Assembly (NCBI RefSeq): GCF_030161615.1
Contig: NZ_BSUN01000001.1
Location: forward strand, 1,178,001 to 1,242,000
Direction of reading: 5' to 3'
Length of the DNA: 64,000 nucleotides
Source: Demequina litorisediminis
Lineage (GTDB): Bacteria > Actinomycetota > Actinomycetes > Actinomycetales > Demequinaceae
In this document: positions 54,500-63,157 of the stretch, one piece after another
How the letters are laid out: the number at the start of each line of letters is the position of its first letter
Position numbering within the stretch: the stretch's first letter is position 1
Translations under genes and position numbers: made by a program
The notes under the pieces: generated by a model
Seen by the model: only the letters and a program-made list of their open reading frames with translations
The model's database searches: none
Told to the model about the DNA's origin: nothing

Positions 54500-55414
54500 A
54501 TGACCATGATGGCGACCCCCATGGCGGAGGTCGAGGTCGACGACTCGCTGGTGCGCGCGTTGCTCGCGGACCAACACCCCGACCTCGCCTCAGAGCCCCT
54601 CGGCGCGCGCGTCGAGGGCTGGGACAACACTACGTATCGGCTCGGCGCCGCCCTCGCCGTGCGCTTGCCGCGCCGCGCCGTCGGCGCCCAGATCGCGGCC
54701 ACGGAACTCGACTGGCTTCCCCTCATCGGCGCCCACTGGACCTTCCCCGCCCCGGTGCCACGCCGCGTCGGCGATCCGGGAAGGGGCTACCCGTGGCGCT
54801 GGTCCGTGGTGCCGTGGATCGACGGCACCGACGTCTACGACGCTCCGCTCAGCGTCGAGGGTGCCCGCGACCTTGGTCGCGCCCTCGCGCAGGTCCACCA
54901 ACCCGCTCCGGCCGATGCCCCACTCAACCCGCACCGCTCACTCGGCCTCGCAGACAAGGCCGAGGTGTTCGGCGACAGGCTCGCCACCGCAGAGGCGAAC
55001 GGACTCGTGTCCGACGCCCCACGCCTGCGCGCCATGTACGGCGCGGCGATGGGCGAGGCCGAGGCTGGCCCCACCACGTGGTGTCACCTCGACGTTCATG
55101 GGCGCAACGTCCTCAGCCGCAAGGGCAGGCTCGCAGGCATCGTCGACTGGGGTGACGCCGCCGCAGGCTCGCCCGCCACCGACCTCGGCCAGGCCGCGAT
55201 GCTGGTGGGTCCGCTCGATGTGGGTCCGATGCTCGACGCGTACCTCGGCTCCTGCCACACGGAGGTCGCGGCCTTCGTGGGCTCCGCGGCCGGACGCCGT
55301 CGCATCCGGGCCGAGGCGGCCCACTATGCCCTGACCCTCGCCTGCATGGAGGACGACCCCTACCGCAGCGCCGGCCGCGAGGCCCTCACCTATCTGCGTC
55401 AGCACCCGCGCTGA
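54500..55414 (+). CDS. Aminoglycoside-phosphotransferase-fold protein
   Basis: APH-type kinase: DNTTYRLGAALAVRLPRRA (nucleotide-binding lobe), WCHLDVHGRNVLSRKG (Brenner motif, with HLDVHGRN for the usual HGDLHxxN) and GIVDWGDAAAGSPATDL (metal-binding DFG-like Asp). The target is unknown and drug resistance should not be assumed. Length 304 residues. Four internal AGGCT words are all in frame and genuine. Its last 16 codons recur beside the next gene. Confidence 0.83.
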   Translation: MTMMATPMAEVEVDDSLVRALLADQHPDLASEPLGARVEGWDNTTYRLGAALAVRLPRRAVGAQIAATELDWLPLIGAHWTFPAPVPRRVGDPGRGYPWRWSVVPWIDGTDVYDAPLSVEGARDLGRALAQVHQPAPADAPLNPHRSLGLADKAEVFGDRLATAEANGLVSDAPRLRAMYGAAMGEAEAGPTTWCHLDVHGRNVLSRKGRLAGIVDWGDAAAGSPATDLGQAAMLVGPLDVGPMLDAYLGSCHTEVAAFVGSAAGRRRIRAEAAHYALTLACMEDDPYRSAGREALTYLRQHPR

Positions 55415-55417
55415 GAG

Positions 55418-56537
55418 TCAGGAGTCCACGGCGCGAGCGATCACCCTGGCACGGCGTGCAGCGCGCCGCAGGCGAGCCTCGCGGGCATCCGGCGCCGTCG
55501 TGAGCAGGTCCACCACCGCCTGCTCAAGCGTCGCCTGAATCGCGGCATCCCTGGCCCCGGGGGCGAGTTCCTCGCCGTGCCCTCCCAGGGCGTCCACGAC
55601 CGGCTCGATGGTCACGCCGTCCTCCCAGAGATCCACCACGCGCGGGTCCACATACGAGGCGCGCGCCACAGCGGGAGTGTTCCCCAACTGCTCCGCCACC
55701 TGCCGCATGACAGAGGCGACCACGCGCTTGCGAGCGCTCACCGAAAGGTCTTCCGAAGCATCGGCCATTCCCAACGCCTGTGCGGCGATCACCGTGCCGT
55801 GCCACGTGCGAAAGTCCTTCGCGGTGGCGTCCGGCTGCACCACCATCTGGATGTACCCGTTGATGTCGTCGCTCGTGAGATCGCGCCACTGCACCGGGCT
55901 GGTGGACACGCGGTACGCCAGGAGCCTCGTCGCCACCCCCGGAACGTCGCTTGAGCGTCGCCACGGCCGAGGCGACCTCCGGATCGCGGACCACCACGTG
56001 GCGGTCCTTGCCTGACTTCGCGACGTAGTCGAACGTCACCTCGTCGCCGCTGACGCGCGCATGCTCGCACCGCACCGTCGCCAAACCGTACGAGCCATTG
56101 TCGGCCGCGTAGCCCGCTCCTCCGATGCGGAACAGGCCGCGGTCCAGCAGCCGAAAGGCCACACCGAGCACGTGTTCGCGGGAAAGGTCGCCACGCGTCG
56201 CATCGGCATCCGCGACCGCGCGTGCGGCGGGCAGGCCCGCGGCGACGGCGAGGACCCGCGCATGCTTGGCGCGATCCCGGCGCTCACGCCACGCGGGGTG
56301 GTACAGGTATTGCCGCCGTCCCGCCTCATCCGTTCCGAGCGCTTGCAGGTGACCCTGCGGGTCCGGGCAGATCCACACGTCGACCCAGGCAGGCGGAATC
56401 GCGAGCCCAGCGATCCGGTCCCGCTCGACGGCATCGCGCACCGTGGCCCCCTCGGGATCCCGGTATGTCCAGCCGGAGCCGGAGCGTCGGCGGGTGATCC
56501 CCGGCTCGGCGGGGCGGGATCGACGCAAGCGGGCCAT
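55418..56537 (-). CDS. DNA topoisomerase IB, one AGCT frameshift
   Basis: Poxvirus-like type IB topoisomerase: IPPAWVDVWICPDPQGHLQA, YLYHPAWRERRDRAKHARV, VTFDYVAKSGKDRHV (catalytic Arg/Lys region), KDFRTWHGTVIAAQAL (catalytic His) and ARASYVDPRVVDLW with the active tyrosine. The break at 55924-55928 (AGCCT on plus) restores GGGDELLAYRVSTSP. Corrected length 372 residues. It ends three bases past the phosphotransferase gene, facing it. Confidence 0.9.
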
Positions 56538-56576
56538 GGACCGACGGTAGGCCGATGCCGTGGCGCTGTCGCGCGC

Positions 56577-56624
56577 AGCGCCGGCCGCGAGGCGCTGACG
56601 TACCTGCGTCAGCACCCGCGCTGA
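56577..56624 (+). pseudogene. 48-bp remnant: 3' end of a second phosphotransferase-like gene
   Basis: Encodes SAGREALTYLRQHPR and a stop, the same 16 codons that end the gene at 54500-55414. The two copies differ at four bases, all silent third positions, so this was a translated gene end that diverged under selection. No upstream phosphotransferase coding remains; topoisomerase IB occupies the space. Confidence 0.75.
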
Positions 56625-56692
56625 CGCGAGGCGAGGCTCGATTGAGACCGTCGGCTCGCGCGCCGCGCCCGGCGGGGGACTAGCGTGGGCCC

Positions 56693-57259
56693 ATGGACGC
56701 CGCGTTTACCCCCTGGAGACGGAACGCCTGACGCTGAGGTCGATGACGCTCGACGACGCGGAGGACATGGCCGAACGCCGATCGGACACCACCACCGCCC
56801 AGTACCAGGCATGGAAGGCCCCGTACTCGGTTGAGCGAGCGCGCGACCTCATCACCGAACTTCTCACGCGCCCCGGCCCCACTCCCGGAAACTGGTACCA
56901 GGCTCGCGGTGGAACGCAAACGCGACGGCAAGGTGCTGGGCGACGTGGCGCTGTTCCTGTCTGGCAACGGTCGCACCGCGGAGGTGGGGTTCACGCTCCA
57001 CCCCTGGGCGCGCGGTCACCACTACGCCACCGAAGCCACCGCGCGGCTCGTGGACTACGCCGTCTTCGACCTGGGCGTCCACCGCATCGAGGCCTCCACC
57101 CATCCCCACAACATCGCCTCGGTCCGGGTCCTTGAACGCATCGGCTTCCTCGCCGAGGGCATCCGCCGGGAGGCGTACTGGGTGGAAGACGAGGTCTCCG
57201 ACGACGCGATCTACGGGCTCCTCGCCCGCGAATGGATGTCCCGGAGGGACCAGGACTGA
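56693..57259 (+). CDS. GNAT acetyltransferase (RimJ/RimL-like), two frameshifts
   Basis: GNAT fold of the ribosomal-protein N-acetyltransferase type: ETERLTLRSMTLDDAEDMAE, VGFTLHPWARGHHYATEATA (acetyl-CoA loop), HRIEASTHPHNIASVRVLER and GFLAEGIRREAYWVED. A C-run loss at 56709-56713 and AGGCT at 56900-56904 explain the breaks; restored, it starts MDAAFTPLETERLTL and reads NWYQLAVERKRDGKV. Corrected length 188 residues. Substrate unknown. Confidence 0.85.
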
Positions 57260-57301
57260 TGCCTGCTCCTCGCCACCTCTCGGCCCCACGAGGTTGACGC
57301 C

Positions 57302-58197
57302 ATGCCCACGTACGCCAACACGGAGCCGCTGTACATCCCCGATGAGATGGTTCAGGCACTCATCAACGACCAGTTCCCCGATCTCGCCTCGTACGAGTGG
57401 GCCGCCGGTACACGCTTGAGGACCACTTCGCGATTCGCATCGGCGACGACTACGGCGCGATCTTCTCGCGCCTGCCCGGTTACGACGCACTCTTCGCCCG
57501 CGTCACCGACCTGATCGCGCCCCATGCGGCCGGATGGAGCTTTCCCAGTTCCCACCCCATCAGGACCGGGCGCCCCGGCCACGGGTACGAGTGGCACTGG
57601 AACATCGTGCCGTGGATCTCCGCCTCCACGGCGGGCTTCGTCCCGCTGCACCTGCCTGCCGCCCGTGCCGTGGGAAGCGCGCTGCGCGAGGTTCACCAGG
57701 TAGCCCCACCGGGCAGCCCCATCAATCCGCGATCGGGCGTGGGACTCGAGGCGTGGAGAGGCGAATTCGAGGAAATGCTCGCGTTCGCCGTCGCGCACGG
57801 GGCGCCGGAGAACCGCGAACTCGACGCGGATGCCACGCGCGCCATCTTCGAGCGCGGCTGCGCCGCCCCCATCGACGTCGATCCGGCATGGACGCACGGC
57901 AGACTCGAACCGCGCGCCATCATGTCGGATCAAGGAGCGTTCGCAGGCCTGCTCCTGTGGTCCAACTTCGGCGCCGGAGACATCGCGCAGGACATCGGCT
58001 TTGTGGGCACCGTCCTCGGTGCCGACATGCGCGAGGACTTCTTCTCCACCTACGGCGACATCTCGGATGCCACGGTTGCCCGCGCCCTCGCCTACCTCGT
58101 GTACGCGGCACTGCGCTACATCGAGGTGGACGACCCATTCCTGCTGCGCATGGCGTGGGAGCGCCTCATCGAACTCGGCGTGGTCCACGAGGCCTGA
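57302..58197 (+). CDS. Divergent APH-fold protein without catalytic motif, one frameshift
   Basis: N-terminus MVQALINDQFPDLASYE parallels the phosphotransferase at 54500 (LVRALLADQHPDLASEP), and later parts align (GHGYEWHWNIVPWISA, VGSALREVHQVAPPGSP). Where the family has its HGD catalytic motif this protein has WTHGRLEPRAIMSD, and the metal Asp motif reads LLLWSNFGAGD, so it is probably not an active kinase. A one-base loss near 57399 (GAGTGGG for GAGGTGGG) restores SYEVGRRYTLEDHF. Corrected length 298 residues. Confidence 0.7.
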
Positions 58198-58240
58198 TGC
58201 GCTCGCTGAGATGCACTCCCGGCGTGGCAGACTGACCGGC

Positions 58241-58721
58241 ATGGACATCTACGAGACCCCGCTGCCAGGCATCGGCGTCCGCTACGAGTTCCAGGCCGAT
58301 AGTGGCGACCACGTGGGAGTCGTGGTGCGTCGCGACGGCAAACGCGACTTCGCCCTCTACGACCGCGAGGATCCCGACGCGTGCCGGGGCACGGTCGAAC
58401 TGTCCGAATCCGACTCCGCCGCCCTGGTGGAACTGCTGGGCGGCACGTCCATCACGTCCCGCCTAGACAAGGCTCCGCCACCAGATTGACGGCCTCGCGA
58501 TCGAGTGGGTGACGATGCCCGCCGGCGGCGGCCTCACGGGACGCACCATCGCCGATGGCCGCATCCGCACCACCACGTCCGCCTCCATCGTCGCGGTGAT
58601 CCGCGGCGAGGACGGCAACCCGGGACCGGGACCGGACTTCCTCCTTCAGGCCGGCGACACCGTCCTCGTCATGGGCTCGGACGCCGCCGTCCGTCAGGCC
58701 ACCGCCATCCTCGTCGGCTGA
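58241..58721 (+). CDS. TrkA-C (RCK) regulatory subunit of a cation antiporter, one AGCT frameshift
   Basis: An N-terminal domain of about 85 residues (MDIYETPLPGIGVRYEFQAD) is followed by an RCK C-terminal domain: GRTIADGRIRTTTSASIVAV, PDFLLQAGDTVLVMGSDAAV. This layout matches KhtT/AmhM-type subunits that gate K+ or NH4+/H+ antiporters. The break at 58470-58474 restores LDKLRHQIDGLAIEW. Corrected length 159 residues. Six bases separate it from the antiporter gene. Confidence 0.85.
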
Positions 58722-58727
58722 GCCACC

Positions 58728-59977
58728 ATGCTGCTCCTGCCGCTCGAGGTCCTGCCCGAGCCGGAGATCAGCCACTCGGGGTCCGTCCTCATCGAGCCTC
58801 GGCATCATCCTGCTGGTGCTCGCGGGCCTTGGCCGCCTTGCCGCCCGCATCGGCATCCCCTCCATCCCGCTGTACCTGCTGGCGGGCGTGCTGATGGGCG
58901 ACGGTGGACTCATCCCCGTCTCGGCTGGCGAGGAGTTCCTCGAGGTGGGTGCCGAGATCGGCGTGGTCCTGCTGCTGCTCCTGTTGGGGCTCGAATACTC
59001 GCCGCAGGATCTGCGCAACGGGCTCAGATCCAACTGGGTTGCGGGACTCATGGACGGACTCGCCAACGGTGTGCCCGGCTTCGTGGTGGGCCTGATGCTG
59101 GGATGGTCGCCCACCGCGTCGCTGCTGCTGGCGGGCGTCACCTACATCTCGTCGTCCGGCATCATCGCGCGCCTGCTCGACGACTTTGATCGCGTCGCCA
59201 ACCGCGAGACCCCCGTGCTCCTGTCGCTACTGGTGATGGAGGACCTGGTGATGGCGGTGTTCCTGCCCATCACCGGCGTGCTGCTGGTGGGCGCCACGCT
59301 CGCGCAGGGAGCCCTGGCGGCGGGGATCGCGCTGGGCCTGGTGTTCCTCGCTTTCGTGGTGTCGCTGCGGTTCTCCGACCGCATCTCGCGCCTGGTGCAT
59401 TCGCACTCGCGCGAGCCTGTTGCTGCTGACGGTGCTGGGGCTCACGTTCCTGGTCGCCGGGCTCGCCGACGCGGTGCAGGTCTCCGCGGCCGTGGGTGCC
59501 TTCCTTCTTGGCCTCACCCTCTCGGGTCAGGTGGCCGACGACGTTCGTGGGCTCCTGCCTCCCCTGCGCGACGTGTTCGGCGGCCTGTTCTTTGTGTTCT
59601 TCGGGCTCTCGATCGACCCGCGCGACCTCATTCCCGTGCTGCTGCCGGCGCTCGCGCTGGCGGCCATCACGGCCGTCACCAAGATCGGCACGGGCGTCTT
59701 CGCCGCCAGGCGCAACGGCATCGGCCCCAAGGGCCAGTGGCGTACGGGGCTGTCCATGATCCCGCGCGGCGAGTTCTCCATCGTCATCGCGGGGCTCGGC
59801 GTCGCGGCGGGCATCGAACCCATGCTCGGACCGTTCTCCGCCGCCTACGTCCTGATCCTCGCGGTGGCGGGGTCACTCGCCATGCGGTTCGCGGACCGCA
59901 TTCCATCGCCGCTGAGCGTGCAGTCCGGTGGTGCGCCGGTCGCCAGTCGAGTGGTGTCGAGGCCCCCGCGGCAGTGA
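58728..59977 (+). CDS. CPA2-family cation/proton antiporter, two AGCT frameshifts
   Basis: Integral membrane exchanger of the KefB/KhtU type with about twelve helices: LLAGVLMGDGGLIPVS, LGLEYSPQDLRNGLRS, VTYISSSGIIARLLDDF and RTGLSMIPRGEFSIVIAGLG. Breaks at 58795-58799 and 59414-59418 (AGCCT) restore VLIELGIILLVLAGLG and SRELLLLTVLGLTFL. Corrected length 415 residues. With the preceding TrkA-C subunit it probably exports K+ in exchange for protons. Confidence 0.88.
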
Positions 59978-60173
59978 CCTCACGAGCGTGGTCGTGGCGG
60001 CCCGCTCGGCGTGGCACGATGGGCCTTGTCGGCATCAGGTGCGGCCGATGCGCCGGCTACGTCGCGCAGGTGGCGTAGCACGTGGCGGGCATCCCGCCAC
60101 CGGTCCCCACCCAGGCCACGCAGGTCCCCTGCCGCCTTGCTCAAGGACTCCCCGAGTCTCACTAGGTGGTCCC

Positions 60174-60362
60174 GTGGCTCCCTTCCTTTCCGCCCTCGTC
60201 GCGCGCGCACGCGCGGCCCTGCGCCGTGACCGGCCGGCGGCCCCGTCGGGTCCCATGCTCATTGAGCACGTGGGGGAACTGACCGATGCCGACGTGGCCG
60301 AGGTGCGTGCCGTGGTCGACGAGGCGGCACGGCAGTTGAGGGACGGCGACGCGGCCGCCTAG
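60174..60362 (+). CDS. Small hypothetical protein
   Basis: A 62-residue reading, MAPFLSALVARARAALRRDR then MLIEHVGELTDADVAEVRAV, with a basic amphipathic start and an acidic helix. AGGTGG stands four bases before the GTG. Not recognised. The 196 bp before it (59978-60173) show no convincing gene; a minus-strand reading from about 60164 (RLGESLSKAAGDLRGLGGDR) is possible but weak. Confidence 0.4.
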   Translation: MAPFLSALVARARAALRRDRPAAPSGPMLIEHVGELTDADVAEVRAVVDEAARQLRDGDAAA

Positions 60363-60370
60363 CGTCCTGC

Positions 60371-60418
60371 GAGTCGCTGAGTGCCCGGTTCTTGGCGAAA
60401 CCGCGCACTCAGTGACTC
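60371..60418. terminator. Hairpin between the small ORF and acetyltransferase gene
   Basis: GAGTCGCTGAGTGC pairs with GCACTCAGTGACTC with one mismatch, over a 20-base centre that can itself pair (GGTT/AACC). It lies nine bases past the preceding stop, as a terminator would. Confidence 0.55.
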
Positions 60419-60449
60419 CCAGCGCGCAGGTGGCGAGCACAATGGGGGC

Positions 60450-60940
60450 GTGATCCGACCCGCCACGCTTGCCGATGCCGACCGCATCGCCGCCATCTAC
60501 AACCCGTACGTCACCGACACCGTCATCACGTTTGAGACGGAGACCGTGACGGCGAAGGACATCGCCGCGCGGATGAAGAGCGTGTGGGACAAGGACCTCC
60601 CGTACCTCGTCATCGAGCAGGAGGGGCGCGTGGTGGGGTTTGCCTACGCGGCGCCGTACCGCCCCAAGGCCGCGTACCTCCACAGCGTGGAAACCACCAT
60701 CTACCTGGATGGAGAGGCCGGCGGAAAGGGCCTTGGCGGGCGGCTGTACCGCGCGCTGATCGTCGCGATGCGGGCCTCGCACGCGCACACCGCGATCTCC
60801 CTGATCGCGCTTCCCAACGAGGCGTCGGTCGCCCTGCACCACGCCACCGGCTGGCGCGAGGTGGGCGTGCTGACGGAGGCCGGCCAGAAGCCTGGGCCGC
60901 TGGATCGACGTGGGTTACTTCCAGGCTCGACGTCTCCTGA
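60450..60940 (+). CDS. GNAT acetyltransferase of the phosphinothricin N-acetyltransferase type, two AGCT frameshifts
   Basis: MIRPATLADADRIAAIYNPY and DTVITFETETVT match the Pat/MnaT family, and GGKGLGGRLYRALIVAM is the acetyl-CoA loop. Enzymes of this type usually act on methionine sulphone or sulphoximine. The C-terminal breaks at 60889-60893 and 60923-60927 restore EAGQKLGRWIDVGYFQ with a new stop at 60940. Corrected length 162 residues. Confidence 0.85.
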
Positions 60941-60979
60941 CTGACCCCCTTCTCCTAGCATCGCCTCTTGCGTGGCGCA

Positions 60980-60995
60980 TGTGACTTAGGTCACG
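60980..60995. promoter_or_regulatory. CRP/GlxR-like operator upstream of pilin gene
   Basis: TGTGACTTAGGTCACG matches the TGTGANNTANNTCACA consensus of actinobacterial GlxR and related CRP proteins in all but the final base. It is centred about 66 bp before the pilin start. Confidence 0.6.
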
Positions 60996-61053
60996 ATGGG
61001 GTGTCGCGGCGGCCGCTGAGGGAGTGCCGCCGGGCAATCGAGGGAGACGAGTG

Positions 61054-61464
61054 ATGGGGGACCGCCGCGCACGCGCGACCGCTGAGGCGGGCATGACGTT
61101 GCCCGAGCTCCTCGTGGTCATGGCGATTGTAGGAATCCTCGTCGCCGTGGCGCTGCCCATCTTCTTCAACCAGCAGGCGAAGGCCTACGACTCGGCCGTG
61201 CAGTCTGACCTGTCGACGGTCGCGATCGCGGTGCGTCAGCACGTGGACGAGTCAAGCGCCCTGCCGGTGATCGCCGCTGCCGGTGACGGGTACACGCTCG
61301 ACGGAGACGCGCTGGCCACCTCGCCGGGCGTGGTGCTGAGCACCATCAGCGGCGATGCCACGAACTACTGCTTCTCCGCCACACACCCGAATGGTCGCAC
61401 CGCGAGTGCGGTCGGCTACCGCTACTCCGCGGTGAACGGCATCGAGGAAGGTTCCTGCCCCTAG
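61054..61464 (+). CDS. Type IV pilin-like protein
   Basis: Prepilin leader ending RATAEAG, then MTLPELLVVMAIVGILVAVA, the N-methylated helix with the conserved Glu at position 5, and a small globular part with two cysteines (NYCFSATHP, EEGSCP). GTG at 61051 or ATG at 61054 could start it, both after GGGAGA. Length 136 residues. No other pilus gene is nearby. Its TAG overlaps the converging stop of the GH43 gene at one CTAG. Confidence 0.82.
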   Translation: MGDRRARATAEAGMTLPELLVVMAIVGILVAVALPIFFNQQAKAYDSAVQSDLSTVAIAVRQHVDESSALPVIAAAGDGYTLDGDALATSPGVVLSTISGDATNYCFSATHPNGRTASAVGYRYSAVNGIEEGSCP

Positions 61465-63007
61465 CCGTCGGCTCGCGGCTCATAGGACTCGCGCAGCACC
61501 GTGATCGGTGACCCGATGGCCCTCACCCCCCACACGCGTCCGGTGAAGCCCCCGGCAACCTCCGTGGAGAGGTAGCGCCCATCCAGGCGCGCGAGCCTCG
61601 CGTAGGCTCGCCTGCCGCCGCGCCGGTTGCGCCGCCGGGCACTCCACCGGGCTCACTGGTGCCGCCGGCGCCATCCGCGGCCACGCTGAGCACGATGTCG
61701 TCGGGGCCGCCGTGGCGCGCCTGGACAGCCGCGAGGCCGAGCACCACGGGGGCGCCGGCGTGAGCGGTGCGCGCCACCTCGTGCTCCACATCGCCGATGC
61801 GGGCCACTGCAACCACCTCAGTGGCACCCGCTCGCACCGCGTACCAGTGGCGGTGGTCGAGGTGGAGGCGTAGCTCGGCGACCCCGTCGCCCGGGTCCAC
61901 TGTGACCGTGGCTGCCCAGCGCTCGTCGAGGCAGCGCCGGGCCAGCAGCGCCAGTCCGTCATCCTCGCTCGGGGCGAGCGCGAATCCGTCGGCGCCTGGC
62001 GTGACGAAAGTGTCGAGCCGTGCGCCTGGCGACACCCAGTGAAGGTCCAGCGGCGCACCGGGGTCCAGGCGCATCGTGCTCGGGAAGGGCGGCACCGCGA
62101 AGGCGTCCTCCACCACCGTGGGCCACCCGTCCTCCCAGACGATGCCCGCGAGGAACGTCTCACGGCCGTTCACGTGCCAGTGCGGGGTGCCGCCACGGGC
62201 CCGTACTCCCAGGTAGACCATGGCCCACGAGCCATCGGGGCGCTCGACCAAGTCGGCGTGACCGGTGTTCTGGACGGGCAGCGACGTGGAGCGGTGAGTG
62301 AGGAGTGGGTTGTGCGGCGCGCCGGCGAAGGGCCCACGCGGCGAGTCCGAGCGCGCCACGGCGACGGTGTGGCCGCGCTCGGTGCCGCCCTCGGCGATCA
62401 CGAGGTACCAGTGCTCGCCTCGCCGAAACACGTGAGGGGCCTCGGGGTGCGCGAGTCCGGTGCCCGACCACAGGGGACGGGGCTCCTCCAGGACCGCTCC
62501 GGTGGCGGGTTCGACCTCGGCCTGCATGATCGCCGACCGCCCCTCGTGCGTGCCGCTCCACGTGATGAGGCATCGCCCCTCGTCATCCCAAGCGATGTCG
62601 GGGTCGATTCCGGTGAGCCCCTCGAGCCGCACGGGCGCCGACCACGGCCCCGCCGCATCGTCCGCGGTCACGAGCACCTGGCCGTCACCCATGCCGACCG
62701 TGGTGGTGATCATCCAGAACCGGCCGTCGTGGTGACGCAGCGTGGGCGCGTAGACGCCGAGGCTCGGCGCGAACGCCCCCGCGGGAAACTGCTCGGCCCT
62801 GCCCAGCGCGTGCCCCACCAGAGCCCAGGTCACCAGGTCGTCGCTGACCCACACGGGCACCGCGGGCGAGTACTCGAAGGATGAATGCGCCAGGTAGTAG
62901 CGCTCCCCCACGCGGCAGATGCTGGGGTCCGGATGGAAGCCGGGGACCACCGGCCTGACGGCGGACGATGCGGTGGCGGGCATAGCGGCGGTGCTCGGCT
63001 CGGTCAC
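61461..63007 (-). CDS. GH43 beta-xylosidase/arabinofuranosidase-like enzyme, two AGCT frameshifts
   Basis: Cytoplasmic (no signal) GH43: VPGFHPDPSICRVGERYYLA with the first catalytic Asp, FWMITTTVGMGDGQVLV, GLTGIDPDIAWDDEGRCLI and the acid Glu region GLAHPEAPHVFRRGEHWYL, then a C-terminal beta-sandwich as in XynB3. Breaks at 61604-61608 and 61594-61598 restore AAAGELRELARLDGRYLS and an end at EPRADG. GTG at 63007 follows GAGAGG by five bases. Corrected length 514 residues. Confidence 0.88.
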
Positions 63008-63089
63008 GGTTTCCTCTCGAGGTGGGGCCACGGCGGCGGTGCCTGGCTCGCATCGATGGTGTCACGGCATCGGCCGTTTGTCGATGCGC

Positions 63090-63105
63090 TTCGACGCGAG
63101 TCGAA
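63090..63105. promoter_or_regulatory. Palindrome upstream of the GH43 enzyme gene
   Basis: TTCGAC and GTCGAA flank GCGA, about 83 bp before the GH43 start and just past the metE terminator. Size and symmetry would fit a LacI-type site, but the sequence differs from the operator at 14238. Confidence 0.35.
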
Positions 63106-63106
63106 A

Positions 63107-63141
63107 AGGGCCCGGCTCCCCCGCAGGAGGAACCGGGCCCT
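63107..63141 (-). terminator. Terminator of metE
   Basis: AGGGCCCGG and CCGGGCCCT make a 9-bp stem, extended by TCC/GGA inside, 17 bp past the metE stop; on the minus strand it is followed by CTTTTCG. Confidence 0.7.
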
Positions 63142-63157
63142 GAGCGCGACGAGGCCG

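Noticed and set aside
54961-55150. AGGCT words in the phosphotransferase gene treated as errors.
   Set aside because: The frame is continuous on both sides of each and encodes conserved residues, so these are genuine. The rule applies only where a frame or structure demands it.
54500-55414. Aminoglycoside resistance gene.
   Set aside because: The fold is that of the family, but the Brenner motif is altered and nothing in the context points to drug modification.
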